NCBI GenBank assembly: GCA_902793335.1
Contig: CADBCZ010000020.1
Location: 1-52,278, forward strand
Reading direction: 5' to 3'
From: an uncultured Lachnospiraceae bacterium
GTDB taxonomy: Bacteria; Bacillota; Clostridia; Lachnospirales; Lachnospiraceae
Length of the DNA stretch: 52,278 bases
Each line of letters starts with the position of its first letter. Positions within the stretch are counted from its first letter, which is position 1. Both the position numbers and the translations under genes were made by a program. Positions 44,011-52,129 of the stretch are shown piece by piece. The notes beneath the pieces are model-generated. The model was given only the letters and a program-made list of their open reading frames with translations. It made no database searches and was not told the origin of the DNA.

Positions 44011-45327
44011 TTATTTGTCGTTGTAACCGGCAATTTCATCAAGACATTTTTCTATTTTTTGCACATACCGGTTATATTCTCGATGCGCATATTTATAGAA
44101 TGTCAGTACGTGATCATCCATATCTGAACGCAACTCGTTAAAGGAAGAGTGAATGTCGGATATAATGTATTTGGTGGATGTATCACAGAGATAATCAATA
44201 ACCTTAATAACCATGTCTAATAATTCGTAATCTGACGAATCATCTAATTGGATACTATCTATATCCACTTGATCTACAAAATAATCAAGATCATATAATT
44301 CGTAGAATTCAGCATCCTCAACAAGTTCACAGTCATAGCTTTTTTTCAATTTTGATTTGCTTTTGTTAATGAGCTTACATAATTTGTTGTAAGCTTCTTC
44401 GGTATTATTATTAATACTTGTATCTCTCAATGATGTGAGCTCATCCTCAAAGGTGCTTTTGATAATATTGCTATAATGCTTTGAGCATTCTCTGGCGAGA
44501 GAGTTTTTGCTTTCCGGATCGAAAAGACTGTTTGCTTTTTTATACACGTTTTTTAGAATTTGTTCAGCAGCATTCTCACAGGAAGAATAGCTGTCATAAT
44601 ATGCATCGTTGTCAGGAATAATAAGCTCTAATGTTTTTTTCACAATTAACGGTTTAACTTTTAATGCTTCGTGATATTTTGATGCCAAAGAACTGTGATA
44701 ATCTGCAAAGTCATCATAGCCATAGTCCGCTGCGGCTGACCTTGCTATTTTAATTGCATTCGGGTCTTCGTGTTCGGGAAGATTAATGTTTTTTATGATA
44801 ATTCCAGCGTGCTCATATTGAGTTTTTGTAAATGGATTCTCTATTACAACGTCGTTTCCAACACCTATATATGTTTTGTCGGGGACAGAGATTGGAATAG
44901 AGAACGTATTGTTACATAGATATATTAAGTTGGCATTTTTATCAAGTAGTGATGCAAGTTCGGATTGTGAAGTTGCTACAAGATGGGCATGTTGTAATAT
45001 CTCGGTATCAGTGGTGATAGTTGATAATAGTTTCTCTTTTTCGGGTATGAGGGCTTTATCTTCATCACTGAAGTAAAGAAGTAATGAGTATTCAACGCCC
45101 AAAGCGTTGCAAAGATCTTGTAGACGAGTGTCACTATCCGGATCGATATTGATGACGGCAAGGGCTTCGTTTTCGTAATAGTTTTGATTGAGCCATTTTG
45201 CAAGCTTACCATTGCTATGTTTTTTAAGAATGGTTTTAGGGTCAAAGTTGTCTCTTAATTCCTGAAGAGAATTGATTGTGTGATTTTTCATTTTTAATGT
45301 TGCTTTCTTTGGTTTTGAATTTTCCAT
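44011..45327 (-). CDS. unknown protein with N-terminal 'IxSLxELrdnFD' module
   Basis: 438 aa, no signal peptide. The first 155 residues (HTINSLQELRDNFDPKTILKKHSNGKLAKWLNQNYYENE, later LASLLDKNANLIYLCNNTFSIPI and YIGVGNDVVI) resemble an N-terminal module I have seen in diverse Lachnospiraceae proteins; its function is unknown to me. The rest is helical and acidic, lacking recognised motifs. AAAGGAG lies before the ATG. Divergent from the next small gene. Confidence 0.6.
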   Translation of the reverse strand: MENSKPKKATLKMKNHTINSLQELRDNFDPKTILKKHSNGKLAKWLNQNYYENEALAVINIDPDSDTRLQDLCNALGVEYSLLLYFSDEDKALIPEKEKLLSTITTDTEILQHAHLVATSQSELASLLDKNANLIYLCNNTFSIPISVPDKTYIGVGNDVVIENPFTKTQYEHAGIIIKNINLPEHEDPNAIKIARSAAADYGYDDFADYHSSLASKYHEALKVKPLIVKKTLELIIPDNDAYYDSYSSCENAAEQILKNVYKKANSLFDPESKNSLARECSKHYSNIIKSTFEDELTSLRDTSINNNTEEAYNKLCKLINKSKSKLKKSYDCELVEDAEFYELYDLDYFVDQVDIDSIQLDDSSDYELLDMVIKVIDYLCDTSTKYIISDIHSSFNELRSDMDDHVLTFYKYAHREYNRYVQKIEKCLDEIAGYNDK

Positions 45328-45468
45328 GATAAAAACTCCTTTCGTAATTAGCCATTAGTAAACGTGCTAAAACAATATGCTATTTGGGAGTATATGATGC
45401 GTGAATGACACGGGATGTCATTTTGATAGATTTTAAAAAATATTTTTAACATTGTTTGTTGGGATGAC

Positions 45469-45798
45469 ATGCTATGTTATGGGGATAACTGTGATTGTTG
45501 TTGCATCCAGGTTGCTACTTGTGACGCAAATGGTCTGTGGCAAGTGGGAGCGTTAAAACATAATTATGTGGCGCTCGAAACATATCCGTTTATCTCTCCC
45601 TTATTTACAGCCACGCGGTATAGAGGGGAGTTAAGTCCTGATGAATTGATACTTGCAGAGCTTCGGGATTTTATTGCAGGTTCTGAGGAAAAGGGTAAAA
45701 TCATCTGGGATTATTTGGCTTGTGATAATAGAAGTGAAACGGATTTGAGAAATTATATTAAATCATTTATATCTATGACATGGACTATGGCAACATAG
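45469..45798 (+). CDS. small hypothetical protein, possibly a gene fragment
   Basis: 109 aa, Cys-rich at the start (MLCYGDNCDCCCIQVATCDANGLWQVG), no family recognised and only a weak GGG upstream of the ATG. Its last codons (WTMAT-stop) lie within a hairpin GGACTATG-gcaa-CATAGTCC that recurs twice downstream. A similar NGLWQ phrase appears in the decayed frame at 46021-46200, suggesting both are remnants of related genes. Confidence 0.4.
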   Translation: MLCYGDNCDCCCIQVATCDANGLWQVGALKHNYVALETYPFISPLFTATRYRGELSPDELILAELRDFIAGSEEKGKIIWDYLACDNRSETDLRNYIKSFISMTWTMAT

Positions 45799-45885
45799 TC
45801 CTTTTGTAATGCTTATTGTTGTATAGTGTGATTTTAAGGCTAGCATTTTTATGGGATATCCTATGTGATACACTGATTTTGTTGG
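45780..45885. repeat. duplicated segment, copy 1 (106 bp, empty site)
   Basis: Matches 46156-46350 with only two substitutions once an 89-base insertion in copy 2 is removed. Begins with the GGACTATG-gcaa-CATAGTCC hairpin followed by TTTTG. Confidence 0.8.
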
Positions 45886-46020
45886 GAAAAGTTGGTGGTT
45901 AAATGAAATAAAAGACGAAAAACAATCTCGGTATTTCAATATGTGGTTTACATTCTGAAATAATAGTTATTTTATAGAAGTGTTATTTCAAAAACAGGTG
46001 AATAATCCAGGCAGGGATAT

Positions 46021-46200
46021 TGAAAAAAACGACAAATGCATCTCGCAATAGAGTATTTTCATATGAGGAATATCTGGATATCCTTCGTAAAGACACATAA
46101 GTGGACATTAAAACTGGTGAGAGAGTTGTTGCAGCGTATGAATACTGTAATTTGAATGGACTATGGCAACATAGTCCTTTTGTAATGCTTATTGTTGTAT
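46021..46200 (+). pseudogene. decayed gene fragment
   Basis: An open stretch (KKTTNASRNRVFSYEEYLDILRKDT) ends at TAA 46097-46099 and continues in frame as VDIKTGERVVAAYEYCNLNGLWQHS before running into the duplicated hairpin. Protein-like composition but interrupted by a stop codon; identity unknown. Confidence 0.35.
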
Positions 46201-46350
46201 AGTGTGATTTCTTTAAATGAAAAAGTAACTGCTAGTTTGCAATCGTAGTTGCAAGCAAAAACAAGCGTTTAAAAATTCATTTAAAGGATAGGGTGATTTT
46301 AAGGCTGGCATTTTTATGGGATACCCTATGTGATACACTGATTTTGTTGG
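46156..46350. repeat. duplicated segment, copy 2 (carries an insertion)
   Basis: Second copy of 45780-45885, interrupted after position 46210 by an 82-base element plus a 7-base duplicated target. Confidence 0.8.
46211..46292. mobile_element. 82-bp mini-insertion with inverted repeats and 7-bp target duplication
   Basis: Interrupts copy 2 exactly; copy 1 (45780-45885) is the uninterrupted site. GTGATTT flanks both sides (46204-46210 and 46293-46299). CTTTAAATGAA at 46211-46221 is repeated inverted at 46276-46286, six bases short of the right end. An inner TTGCAA-tcgtag-TTGCAA hairpin is present. Non-coding. Confidence 0.65.
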
Positions 46351-46495
46351 AAACCCTAGAATGCGAATTTAAATGTTGGGTCATTTGAAAATTTTTGAAA
46401 AAAATATACACATTTACTTTCGCAATAATTTTAGTTGTAACAGACTTTTGTTATATTTAATACATGTCGATTACTCTCTGCGGATAGGAGCAGAT

Positions 46496-46573
46496 ATGAA
46501 GAGTAATAAAGATTATAGCAAAGGTCAGATGACACTGACAGATCGCGTTGCAATTGAAATTATTATACAGTAG
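46496..46573 (+). pseudogene. possible fragment of an IS30-type transposase N-terminus
   Basis: ATG with GGAGCAG upstream encodes MKSNKDYSKGQMTLTDRVAIEIIIQ then stops. The 'LTLxDRxxIE' phrase resembles the N-terminal helix-turn-helix start of IS30-family transposases. The frames beyond the stop give only short traces, so if correct this is a remnant cut off by the DUF-type gene that follows. Weak evidence. Confidence 0.35.
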
Positions 46574-46615
46574 AGGCGATGCACAGCATCATTTGAAAGA
46601 ATAAGGAGGACAATA

Positions 46616-47332
46616 ATGAAAACTATACAGCAGGTTATAAGAGAACATGATTCGAAAAGCATAGAAAGAGCATATTTTTATAAATACCCAATTGAACTGG
46701 ATGAATTAAATGGATTTGAAGATATTACTTTGGGGGAAATAAAAGAAAGGATATCAAAGCGATTTCAAGATTTTATAGAAAGACTTCGTACATTGGAAGT
46801 TGAAAATAGGCACGATGAACAGTCTGTGCTTTTTGTTTATAAGGCGCAGAGTGATGAAGCTTCTTTGGGAAAAGAAGTGGGGTTATTACATGCTGGAGAG
46901 TTGATGCAAAAAGATGATCTTACAGATGTCCAAACATATGCATATGAGTTTACAGAGCAGAAGGAGGCTCTTGGCTTTTTTGTTGCTGATACAAAACTTA
47001 CGCAGGATAATTTAATGGATGTCATAGTTCAGTTTCTATATGAAATATCATTTTTTGGATATGAACAGGAAAGATTAGATCAGGAAAAGGATGAACTTGA
47101 AAAATCGATAAGGGAAATTGAAGAACATCCAGAACGTTTGAAGAAACTTGACTTTGATGAAATAAGAAAAAAATATGGATTACATAAGGATGAAGAATAT
47201 CCCGAAGAACATGAAAAAAAGAATAAGTTTTATGAAGCTGCTATGGATTATACTAACTATTGCATGTGTATTGAAATGGAACGAATAAAAAATATATTAC
47301 TAAATAAAAAAGTTTGTACCAGTAATTCTTGA
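46616..47332 (+). CDS. hypothetical protein, possibly DUF6557-like
   Basis: 238 aa, acidic, soluble, helix-rich at the C-terminus (about 150-215 heavily Glu/Lys). The N-terminus MKTIQQVIREHDSKSIERAYFYKYPIE may correspond to DUF6557-type proteins, which I recall only loosely. Strong AAGGAGG before the ATG. Two Cys pairs at the end (YCMCIE, VCTSNS). Function unknown; it sits in an accessory region between a transposase trace and argS. Confidence 0.55.
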   Translation: MKTIQQVIREHDSKSIERAYFYKYPIELDELNGFEDITLGEIKERISKRFQDFIERLRTLEVENRHDEQSVLFVYKAQSDEASLGKEVGLLHAGELMQKDDLTDVQTYAYEFTEQKEALGFFVADTKLTQDNLMDVIVQFLYEISFFGYEQERLDQEKDELEKSIREIEEHPERLKKLDFDEIRKKYGLHKDEEYPEEHEKKNKFYEAAMDYTNYCMCIEMERIKNILLNKKVCTSNS

Positions 47333-47356
47333 CAATTATTATGTACTTGATATAAT
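47329..47356 (+). promoter_or_regulatory. strong promoter after the hypothetical gene
   Basis: TTGACA (47329-47334), 16-base spacer, TATAAT (47351-47356): consensus hexamers. It overlaps the upstream stop codon and points at a short non-coding region, not at argS, which is on the other strand. Confidence 0.8.
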
Positions 47357-47362
47357 CATAGT

Positions 47363-47463
47363 CAAAGGAGGGTCCTGCCTAAGGAAGTGGACGTTGAACA
47401 GAGTAGCGTCGCCTATATGGTGAACTATGACAAGGACTATGGCAACATAGTCCTTTTGTTTTT
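47363..47463 (+). ncRNA. candidate small RNA (about 100 nt)
   Basis: The region from about 7 bases past a consensus promoter to the T run after hairpin GGACTATG-gcaa-CATAGTCC (47434-47453, then TTTTGTTTTT) would be a transcript of about 100 bases. It contains GTCC-tgcctaaggaagt-GGAC as a further stem. A GTG-started 36-codon frame (47392 on) runs through the hairpin but lacks a proper ribosome binding site spacing, so an RNA product is favoured. Inference from promoter and terminator only. Confidence 0.5.
47434..47463 (+). terminator. terminator hairpin, third copy of GGACTATG-gcaa-CATAGTCC
   Basis: 8-bp stem, GCAA tetraloop, TTTTGTTTTT. The same 20-base hairpin occurs at 45782-45801 and 46158-46177. 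Confidence 0.75.
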
Positions 47464-47486
47464 AGGGGATAACATGGAAATAACAA

Positions 47487-47509
47487 GGCGACGGTGAATA
47501 ACCGCCGCC
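47487..47509 (-). terminator. terminator of argS
   Basis: Minus strand GGCGGCGGT-tattc-ACCGTCGCC (one mismatch) followed by TTGTTATTT, about 20 bases after the argS stop. Confidence 0.7.
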
Positions 47510-47529
47510 GTTCCTATCTTATATACAAC

Positions 47530-49215
47530 TTACATCTGTTCAGGACAATCTATACCAAGAAGGGCAAGAGAGTCTTTCAATGTTTTCTTAGTCATTGATA
47601 CAAGTTTGAGTCTTGCATTTCTAAGCTTTTCATCATCAACAAGTACCTTGTCGGCATTATAGAATCTTGAGAATGACTGAGCAACATCCATTGAGAAACG
47701 AGCTACTACAGATGGCTCATATTTATCTGCTGCATCTTTAACGACCTGTGGGAAACGGTTGATTTCCTTAAGTAATGCTATTGCAGGCTCGTCTAGAATT
47801 TGACTACAGTCAATTTGTGCATTGTCATCATAAGATGCATTACGAAGGATACTTGCACAACGACAATAAGTATATTGAACATATGGACCTGTCTCACCGT
47901 CAAAGTTGAGTACTTTATCCCATTTGAAAGATACATCCTTGATTCTCTGATTGTACAGATCGTTGAACAATATTGCTCCTACACCGACAATTTTGGCAAC
48001 CTCATCTTTGTCTTCGAGATCCGGATTCTTCTCTGCAATTATATCTTTGACTTTGGCAATTGCTTCTTTCAAGATATCCTCTGCATATATGATATTACCG
48101 CTTCTTGTAGAAAGTTTGGCACCCTCAAGACTTACCAGACCGTAAGGGATGTGAACAAGACTATCCTTTGCCCAATCATTTCCCATAAGCTCTATAACTT
48201 TGAACACCTGTGCAAAGTGAAGCTTCTGTTCCTGGCCTGTTACATAGAGACATTTATCGAAGTTCCAACGATCTTTTCTGTAAAGAACTGCCGCAAGATC
48301 ACGAGTTGCATATATTGTACTTCCGTCTTTCTTCATGATAAGGCAAGGTGCCATGTTGTATTCTTCAAGATCAACGATCTTAGCGCCCTCGCTTTCCTGT
48401 AACAATCCGGCTTTATCAAGACGATCCACAACATCACCGGTCTTATCACGGTAGAAGCTCTCTCCCATAAAGTGATCAAAATCCATACCGAGAAGAGAAT
48501 AAGTTCCTTTGTATTCTTTAAGACTTATATCTACGAACCACTGCCAGATAGCAAGAGCTTCTTCGTTGCCCTGCTCCATTTCGCTAAACCAGTGACGAGC
48601 TTCATCATTTAATGCATCATCCTTGTCTGCCTCTTCATGGAACTTAACATACAGACGCATAAGCTCTGCAACACCGTCTTTTTCAACGTCCTCTTTGTTT
48701 CCCCATTTCTTATAGGCAACAATAAGCTTACCAAATTGTGTACCCCAGTCACCTAAATGATTGATTCTCTCAACCTGATAACCGAGCTTAGAATATATTT
48801 TATATAATGAGTTACCGATGATAGTTGTTCTTAAATGTCCAACATGGAAATTCTTAGCAACGTTAGGCGAAGAGTAGTCGATACAGATTGTTTTTCCTTT
48901 GCCAATTTCTGAAGATCCGAAGTTATCCACATCTGCTGTGTCTAACATTGATTTAACAAACATCTCCTTCTTGATGAAGAAATTGATATATGCACCTTTA
49001 ACCTCAAGCTTCTCAAGAATATCTACGTCACCAATCTTTTCAGCGATATCTGCAGCGATAAGTGGAGGAGCTTTTCTAAGTGTCTTTGCCAACTGAAAAC
49101 ATGGAAATGCGAAATCACCCATATCTGCTTTAGGTGGGATCTCCAAAAGACCGGCTACTGTGTCGTGCTCTAGTTCAGATGCTTTTGTGATTATGTCGAT
49201 TATTTGCTCTTTCAT
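47530..49215 (-). CDS. argS: arginyl-tRNA synthetase
   Basis: Charges tRNA-Arg. 561 aa, class I: N-terminal Arg-S domain (about 1-85), HIGH motif as HVGH within NVAKNFHVGHLRTTIIGNSL, the KLSTRSGN stretch at the KMSKS position, and a C-terminal DALR anticodon-binding domain ending KTLKDSLALLGIDCPEQM. Start after AAGAGGAA. Codon and base use look like the core genes rather than the accessory zone to its left. Confidence 0.96.
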   Translation of the reverse strand: MKEQIIDIITKASELEHDTVAGLLEIPPKADMGDFAFPCFQLAKTLRKAPPLIAADIAEKIGDVDILEKLEVKGAYINFFIKKEMFVKSMLDTADVDNFGSSEIGKGKTICIDYSSPNVAKNFHVGHLRTTIIGNSLYKIYSKLGYQVERINHLGDWGTQFGKLIVAYKKWGNKEDVEKDGVAELMRLYVKFHEEADKDDALNDEARHWFSEMEQGNEEALAIWQWFVDISLKEYKGTYSLLGMDFDHFMGESFYRDKTGDVVDRLDKAGLLQESEGAKIVDLEEYNMAPCLIMKKDGSTIYATRDLAAVLYRKDRWNFDKCLYVTGQEQKLHFAQVFKVIELMGNDWAKDSLVHIPYGLVSLEGAKLSTRSGNIIYAEDILKEAIAKVKDIIAEKNPDLEDKDEVAKIVGVGAILFNDLYNQRIKDVSFKWDKVLNFDGETGPYVQYTYCRCASILRNASYDDNAQIDCSQILDEPAIALLKEINRFPQVVKDAADKYEPSVVARFSMDVAQSFSRFYNADKVLVDDEKLRNARLKLVSMTKKTLKDSLALLGIDCPEQM

Positions 49216-49280
49216 TGTATGATTCCTCTTTTCTTATTTATTCTATATATTATCTATTGCTACCTATTATCTACCTCTTT

Positions 49281-49517
49281 TAGGTGATTGCGAAACTCTA
49301 TGAATTGTGAATTGCGTTGTGCATGTTATACAAATTCCATAAGCACGGTGCTTTCGAGCCGCCGGTACTTAACGAATGACGAGCAGCGAGATCCCCTCTC
49401 TCTTAGCGAATGCGAAGCATGAGGTTAGAGACAGGGCATGCCTTGTGCTGCGTGCCTGCGTTGGATTGTATAACATGCACAAAAGCAAAACAAAGAAATA
49501 GCATTTCGCAATTACTA
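49281..49517. mobile_element. nested-palindrome mobile element, copy B (237 bp)
   Basis: Reverse-oriented relative of the element at 18975-19182: same ends (TAGGTGATTGCGAAACT; complement of the right end TAGTAATTGCGAAATG), same TTATACAA and TTGTATAACATGCACAA arms and same CGGTGCTTTCGAGCCGCCGGTACTTAA block, but a different central arm (GCCCTGTCTCTAA...ATGC-ttc-GCAT). It is flanked by exact 12-bp repeats ATCTACCTCTTT (49269-49280 and 49518-49529), the right one covering the stop codon of the kinase-like gene. Non-coding. Confidence 0.78.
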
Positions 49518-49519
49518 AT

Positions 49520-50656
49520 CTACCTCTTTATAGGGAAGGAGAATCTGACGTTGGTACCGGATATCAAGTCTCCTTCTATCTGCAATTTCCCGTCTAACTG
49601 GAAAATGGTTTCGTGTAATTTATGAAGTCCGGAATGCCATGCGGCTCTATCAAGATAATCCTCCGGAATTCCGACGCCGTTGTCGTTGACATATACATCA
49701 ATAAGTCGACTGCTGATAAATATCTTTGCTGTAACTCTGTTAGCATTGCTATGTTTGAATATATTATTAAATACCTCACGAAGCATCGATATAAGACGAA
49801 CTGTTATGACAGGTGGAATGTTGAGTTCATGTTCGGTGCAATCACAAGAGTAATCAATCATACACTCAGGATGTATTTTCTTGTAGGTATCAATCAGCTT
49901 ATCCACCTGATCCCATATAGGCTGTTTGGTGTCAACGTTGTAATTGAGTTGGAACAGCACACGGTCAATAGACTTTAAAATGTTTTCTGAAGAGTTATGA
50001 ATCTCTGTTGCTGTAACCATGGCACGACCTATATCAGAATGGAGTAGCCATTTTAATACATCCAGTTTGTTCATCGAAGAAATCAATTCTTCTTTTACAT
50101 TTTTGTCTAAAGAATTAGCGCATCTATATCTTTCATAATCCTCTAAACGTAACATGTTATAGTTGTGGGAAGCAGAGTCTTCTGTATCTTCCTGTTCGAT
50201 GAATTCTATACCGGTATCTTCATCTTCCGAAGCGGCTATTTTGCTTTCCTGCTTTCCTATAAGAACTGTGTGTATGCATTTACTTGCTTTGGAGAGCATA
50301 TCAACCTGTTCTTTATAAAATGTTATATCATTTTCCAATTGTCTGATGCGGTTTTCAAGACTTATCTTTGCTTCCTCTAAAGCCTGAATCTGCTCTGCAA
50401 GCTGTGTTCCTCTGGTTGCATTCATGCCTTTGATATCTGTAAGAGGAGAGAAAACATTTCGCCGGTCTTCACCCTGGTAGGTATATAACTCACGGGTTTT
50501 TTGTAAGGTCTCAATCTGTACTTCCAATTCAAAAAGCTCTGTCTTTAATTTCTGAACCATTTCAAGATTGTTAAGATAAGTTTTGTTGAAATAGTCTAAA
50601 GTCTTAGAATTGGCTTCTTCAATTATACTAAGTGGATTCTGTTCTTCGTTCGTCAT
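49520..50656 (-). CDS. soluble sensor histidine kinase-like protein (GHKL ATPase)
   Basis: 378 aa, no transmembrane helix. Residues 20-130 are coiled coil (LKTELFELEVQIETLQKTRELY; QIQALEEAKISLENRIRQLENDI), followed by an acidic linker, a DHp-like helical part (about 185-240) and a C-terminal HATPase domain (about 270-378) with N box MLREVFNNIFKHSNANRV, G1 DNGVGIPED and a closing GTNVRFSFPI. The layout resembles DegS-type kinases. No response regulator is adjacent. AGGATA precedes the ATG. Its stop codon forms part of a target-site duplication. Confidence 0.82.
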   Translation of the reverse strand: MTNEEQNPLSIIEEANSKTLDYFNKTYLNNLEMVQKLKTELFELEVQIETLQKTRELYTYQGEDRRNVFSPLTDIKGMNATRGTQLAEQIQALEEAKISLENRIRQLENDITFYKEQVDMLSKASKCIHTVLIGKQESKIAASEDEDTGIEFIEQEDTEDSASHNYNMLRLEDYERYRCANSLDKNVKEELISSMNKLDVLKWLLHSDIGRAMVTATEIHNSSENILKSIDRVLFQLNYNVDTKQPIWDQVDKLIDTYKKIHPECMIDYSCDCTEHELNIPPVITVRLISMLREVFNNIFKHSNANRVTAKIFISSRLIDVYVNDNGVGIPEDYLDRAAWHSGLHKLHETIFQLDGKLQIEGDLISGTNVRFSFPIKR

Positions 50657-50689
50657 CTTATATCCTCATGTATATCATCTGTTTCTTAA

Positions 50690-52129
50690 CTAAAAGTAAT
50701 AGTCATTATCTTTGTATTTTCTTTTCTTGCGACGTCTGCGCCTGTGCTCGTTGGTATAGCGCTGGCGTCTTTCATTTCTCCTTTTCTCCTGAACAATTCT
50801 GCGTAAAGCTGTTACGAGCAAAAAGAGTATTACAATTCCTGCCAGGATACAGATTATACGAAGTAATGTGCTTTTAAATGGAGTATTGGTGACAACTTCT
50901 TCGTCATCTTTGGTATTTCCAATTAGCGAAGAAAGGGCTGCTGAACCGTTGGTTATAGGAGTTGAACCGATTGTCTCGCCATTATACAAAAAGTTTATTT
51001 CTCCCAATGCGTTGTCAGTAGCTTTGTCATATAAATTAATCTGTTTTTCTATCTTAGTAGTGTCTGTGGATTTGTGGATAAGCATGCAGTAATTTTTATC
51101 CACAGATAAATTTATCAATTCATGATTAAGGCTGTTATAATAATTGTTTAAGATGTAGTTTTTATCTTCGGTTTCATTTTCATCAGTTGAAAATGAGAAG
51201 TCTGATAATGGATAGAAGTACATGTAGTTGTTGTAACAATAATTATAAAGCGCTTTGGAATCAGAGAAAGTGTATTTCAGACCGTCACAATCCAATACAA
51301 CGCAGATTAGCTCAAGTCCGTCTTTCTTTGCAAATGTAACTAATGTGTTGTTAGCATCCGTAGTATATCCGTTCTTACCACCCTCGCAGTATTCATAATA
51401 GTATGGATTAGCGGGATTGATCATCTTGGTTCCCGTCCAGAGAGGTCTGGATTCGTCTGTAAGATTGGTCGGTGGTATAGTATAACTTACTGTTCCTGCT
51501 ATCTCACGAAACTGGTCGTTTTGAATTGCGGCACGCATTATCAGTGCCATATCATAGGCTGTTGTGTAATGATCATCATCATGAAGACCGTTAGGAGTAA
51601 CGAAATGAGTGTGCTTACATCCGAGTTCTTTAGCCTTCTGATTCATCATTTTTGCAAAATTCTTAACATCACCACCAACTAATTCTGCTAACGCATAAGC
51701 ACATTCATTTGCTGAATTGACCATTGTAGCATACATGAGATCTCTTATGGTGAGCTGTTCACCGACATCAAGACCGATATTGGTGCTTGAACGCTCTATG
51801 CCCCATATGGCATTTTCTGACATTGTGACAACCTGATCTAAGTTGAGATTGTGTTCAAGTGCTATAAGTACTGTGATGACCTTGGTGATACTGGCAGGAT
51901 ATTTTCCGACATCAGAATTCTTCTCATATAATACCTGCCCGGTTGTTGCATCCATGACGATGGCAGCATCAGAGACAATATCAGGCTCCTTAGACGGATT
52001 GTCTGGATATTCCGTTGTATCAGGATGCTCTGTGGTTTCATTAGGCTCCTCCTGCTCTGTAGCATGGCAGGTGAAAGATAATGAAAAACAGAGCAACACA
52101 GTTAGAAATAATGCGGTCCACCTTTTCAT
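50690..52129 (-). CDS. D-alanyl-D-alanine carboxypeptidase (peptidase S11, DacF-like)
   Basis: 479-aa low-molecular-weight penicillin-binding protein trimming peptidoglycan stem peptides. Signal peptide (MKRWTALFLTVLLCFSLSFTCHA), catalytic SITK (SxxK, in YPASITKVIT), NSANE (SxN) and GGKNGYT at the KTG position (KNG). A C-terminal domain (about 310-420) and a transmembrane helix (LLRIICILAGIVILFLLVTAL) with a very basic tail anchor it in the membrane. AAGGAG precedes the ATG. It lies 33 bases upstream of the kinase-like gene on the same strand. Confidence 0.93.
   Translation of the reverse strand: MKRWTALFLTVLLCFSLSFTCHATEQEEPNETTEHPDTTEYPDNPSKEPDIVSDAAIVMDATTGQVLYEKNSDVGKYPASITKVITVLIALEHNLNLDQVVTMSENAIWGIERSSTNIGLDVGEQLTIRDLMYATMVNSANECAYALAELVGGDVKNFAKMMNQKAKELGCKHTHFVTPNGLHDDDHYTTAYDMALIMRAAIQNDQFREIAGTVSYTIPPTNLTDESRPLWTGTKMINPANPYYYEYCEGGKNGYTTDANNTLVTFAKKDGLELICVVLDCDGLKYTFSDSKALYNYCYNNYMYFYPLSDFSFSTDENETEDKNYILNNYYNSLNHELINLSVDKNYCMLIHKSTDTTKIEKQINLYDKATDNALGEINFLYNGETIGSTPITNGSAALSSLIGNTKDDEEVVTNTPFKSTLLRIICILAGIVILFLLVTALRRIVQEKRRNERRQRYTNEHRRRRRKKRKYKDNDYYF

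Noticed and set aside
47392-47502. 36-codon GTG-started peptide across the terminator hairpin
   Set aside because: Ribosome-binding sequence spacing is poor, and the other two hairpin copies are read in different frames, so coding is not conserved.
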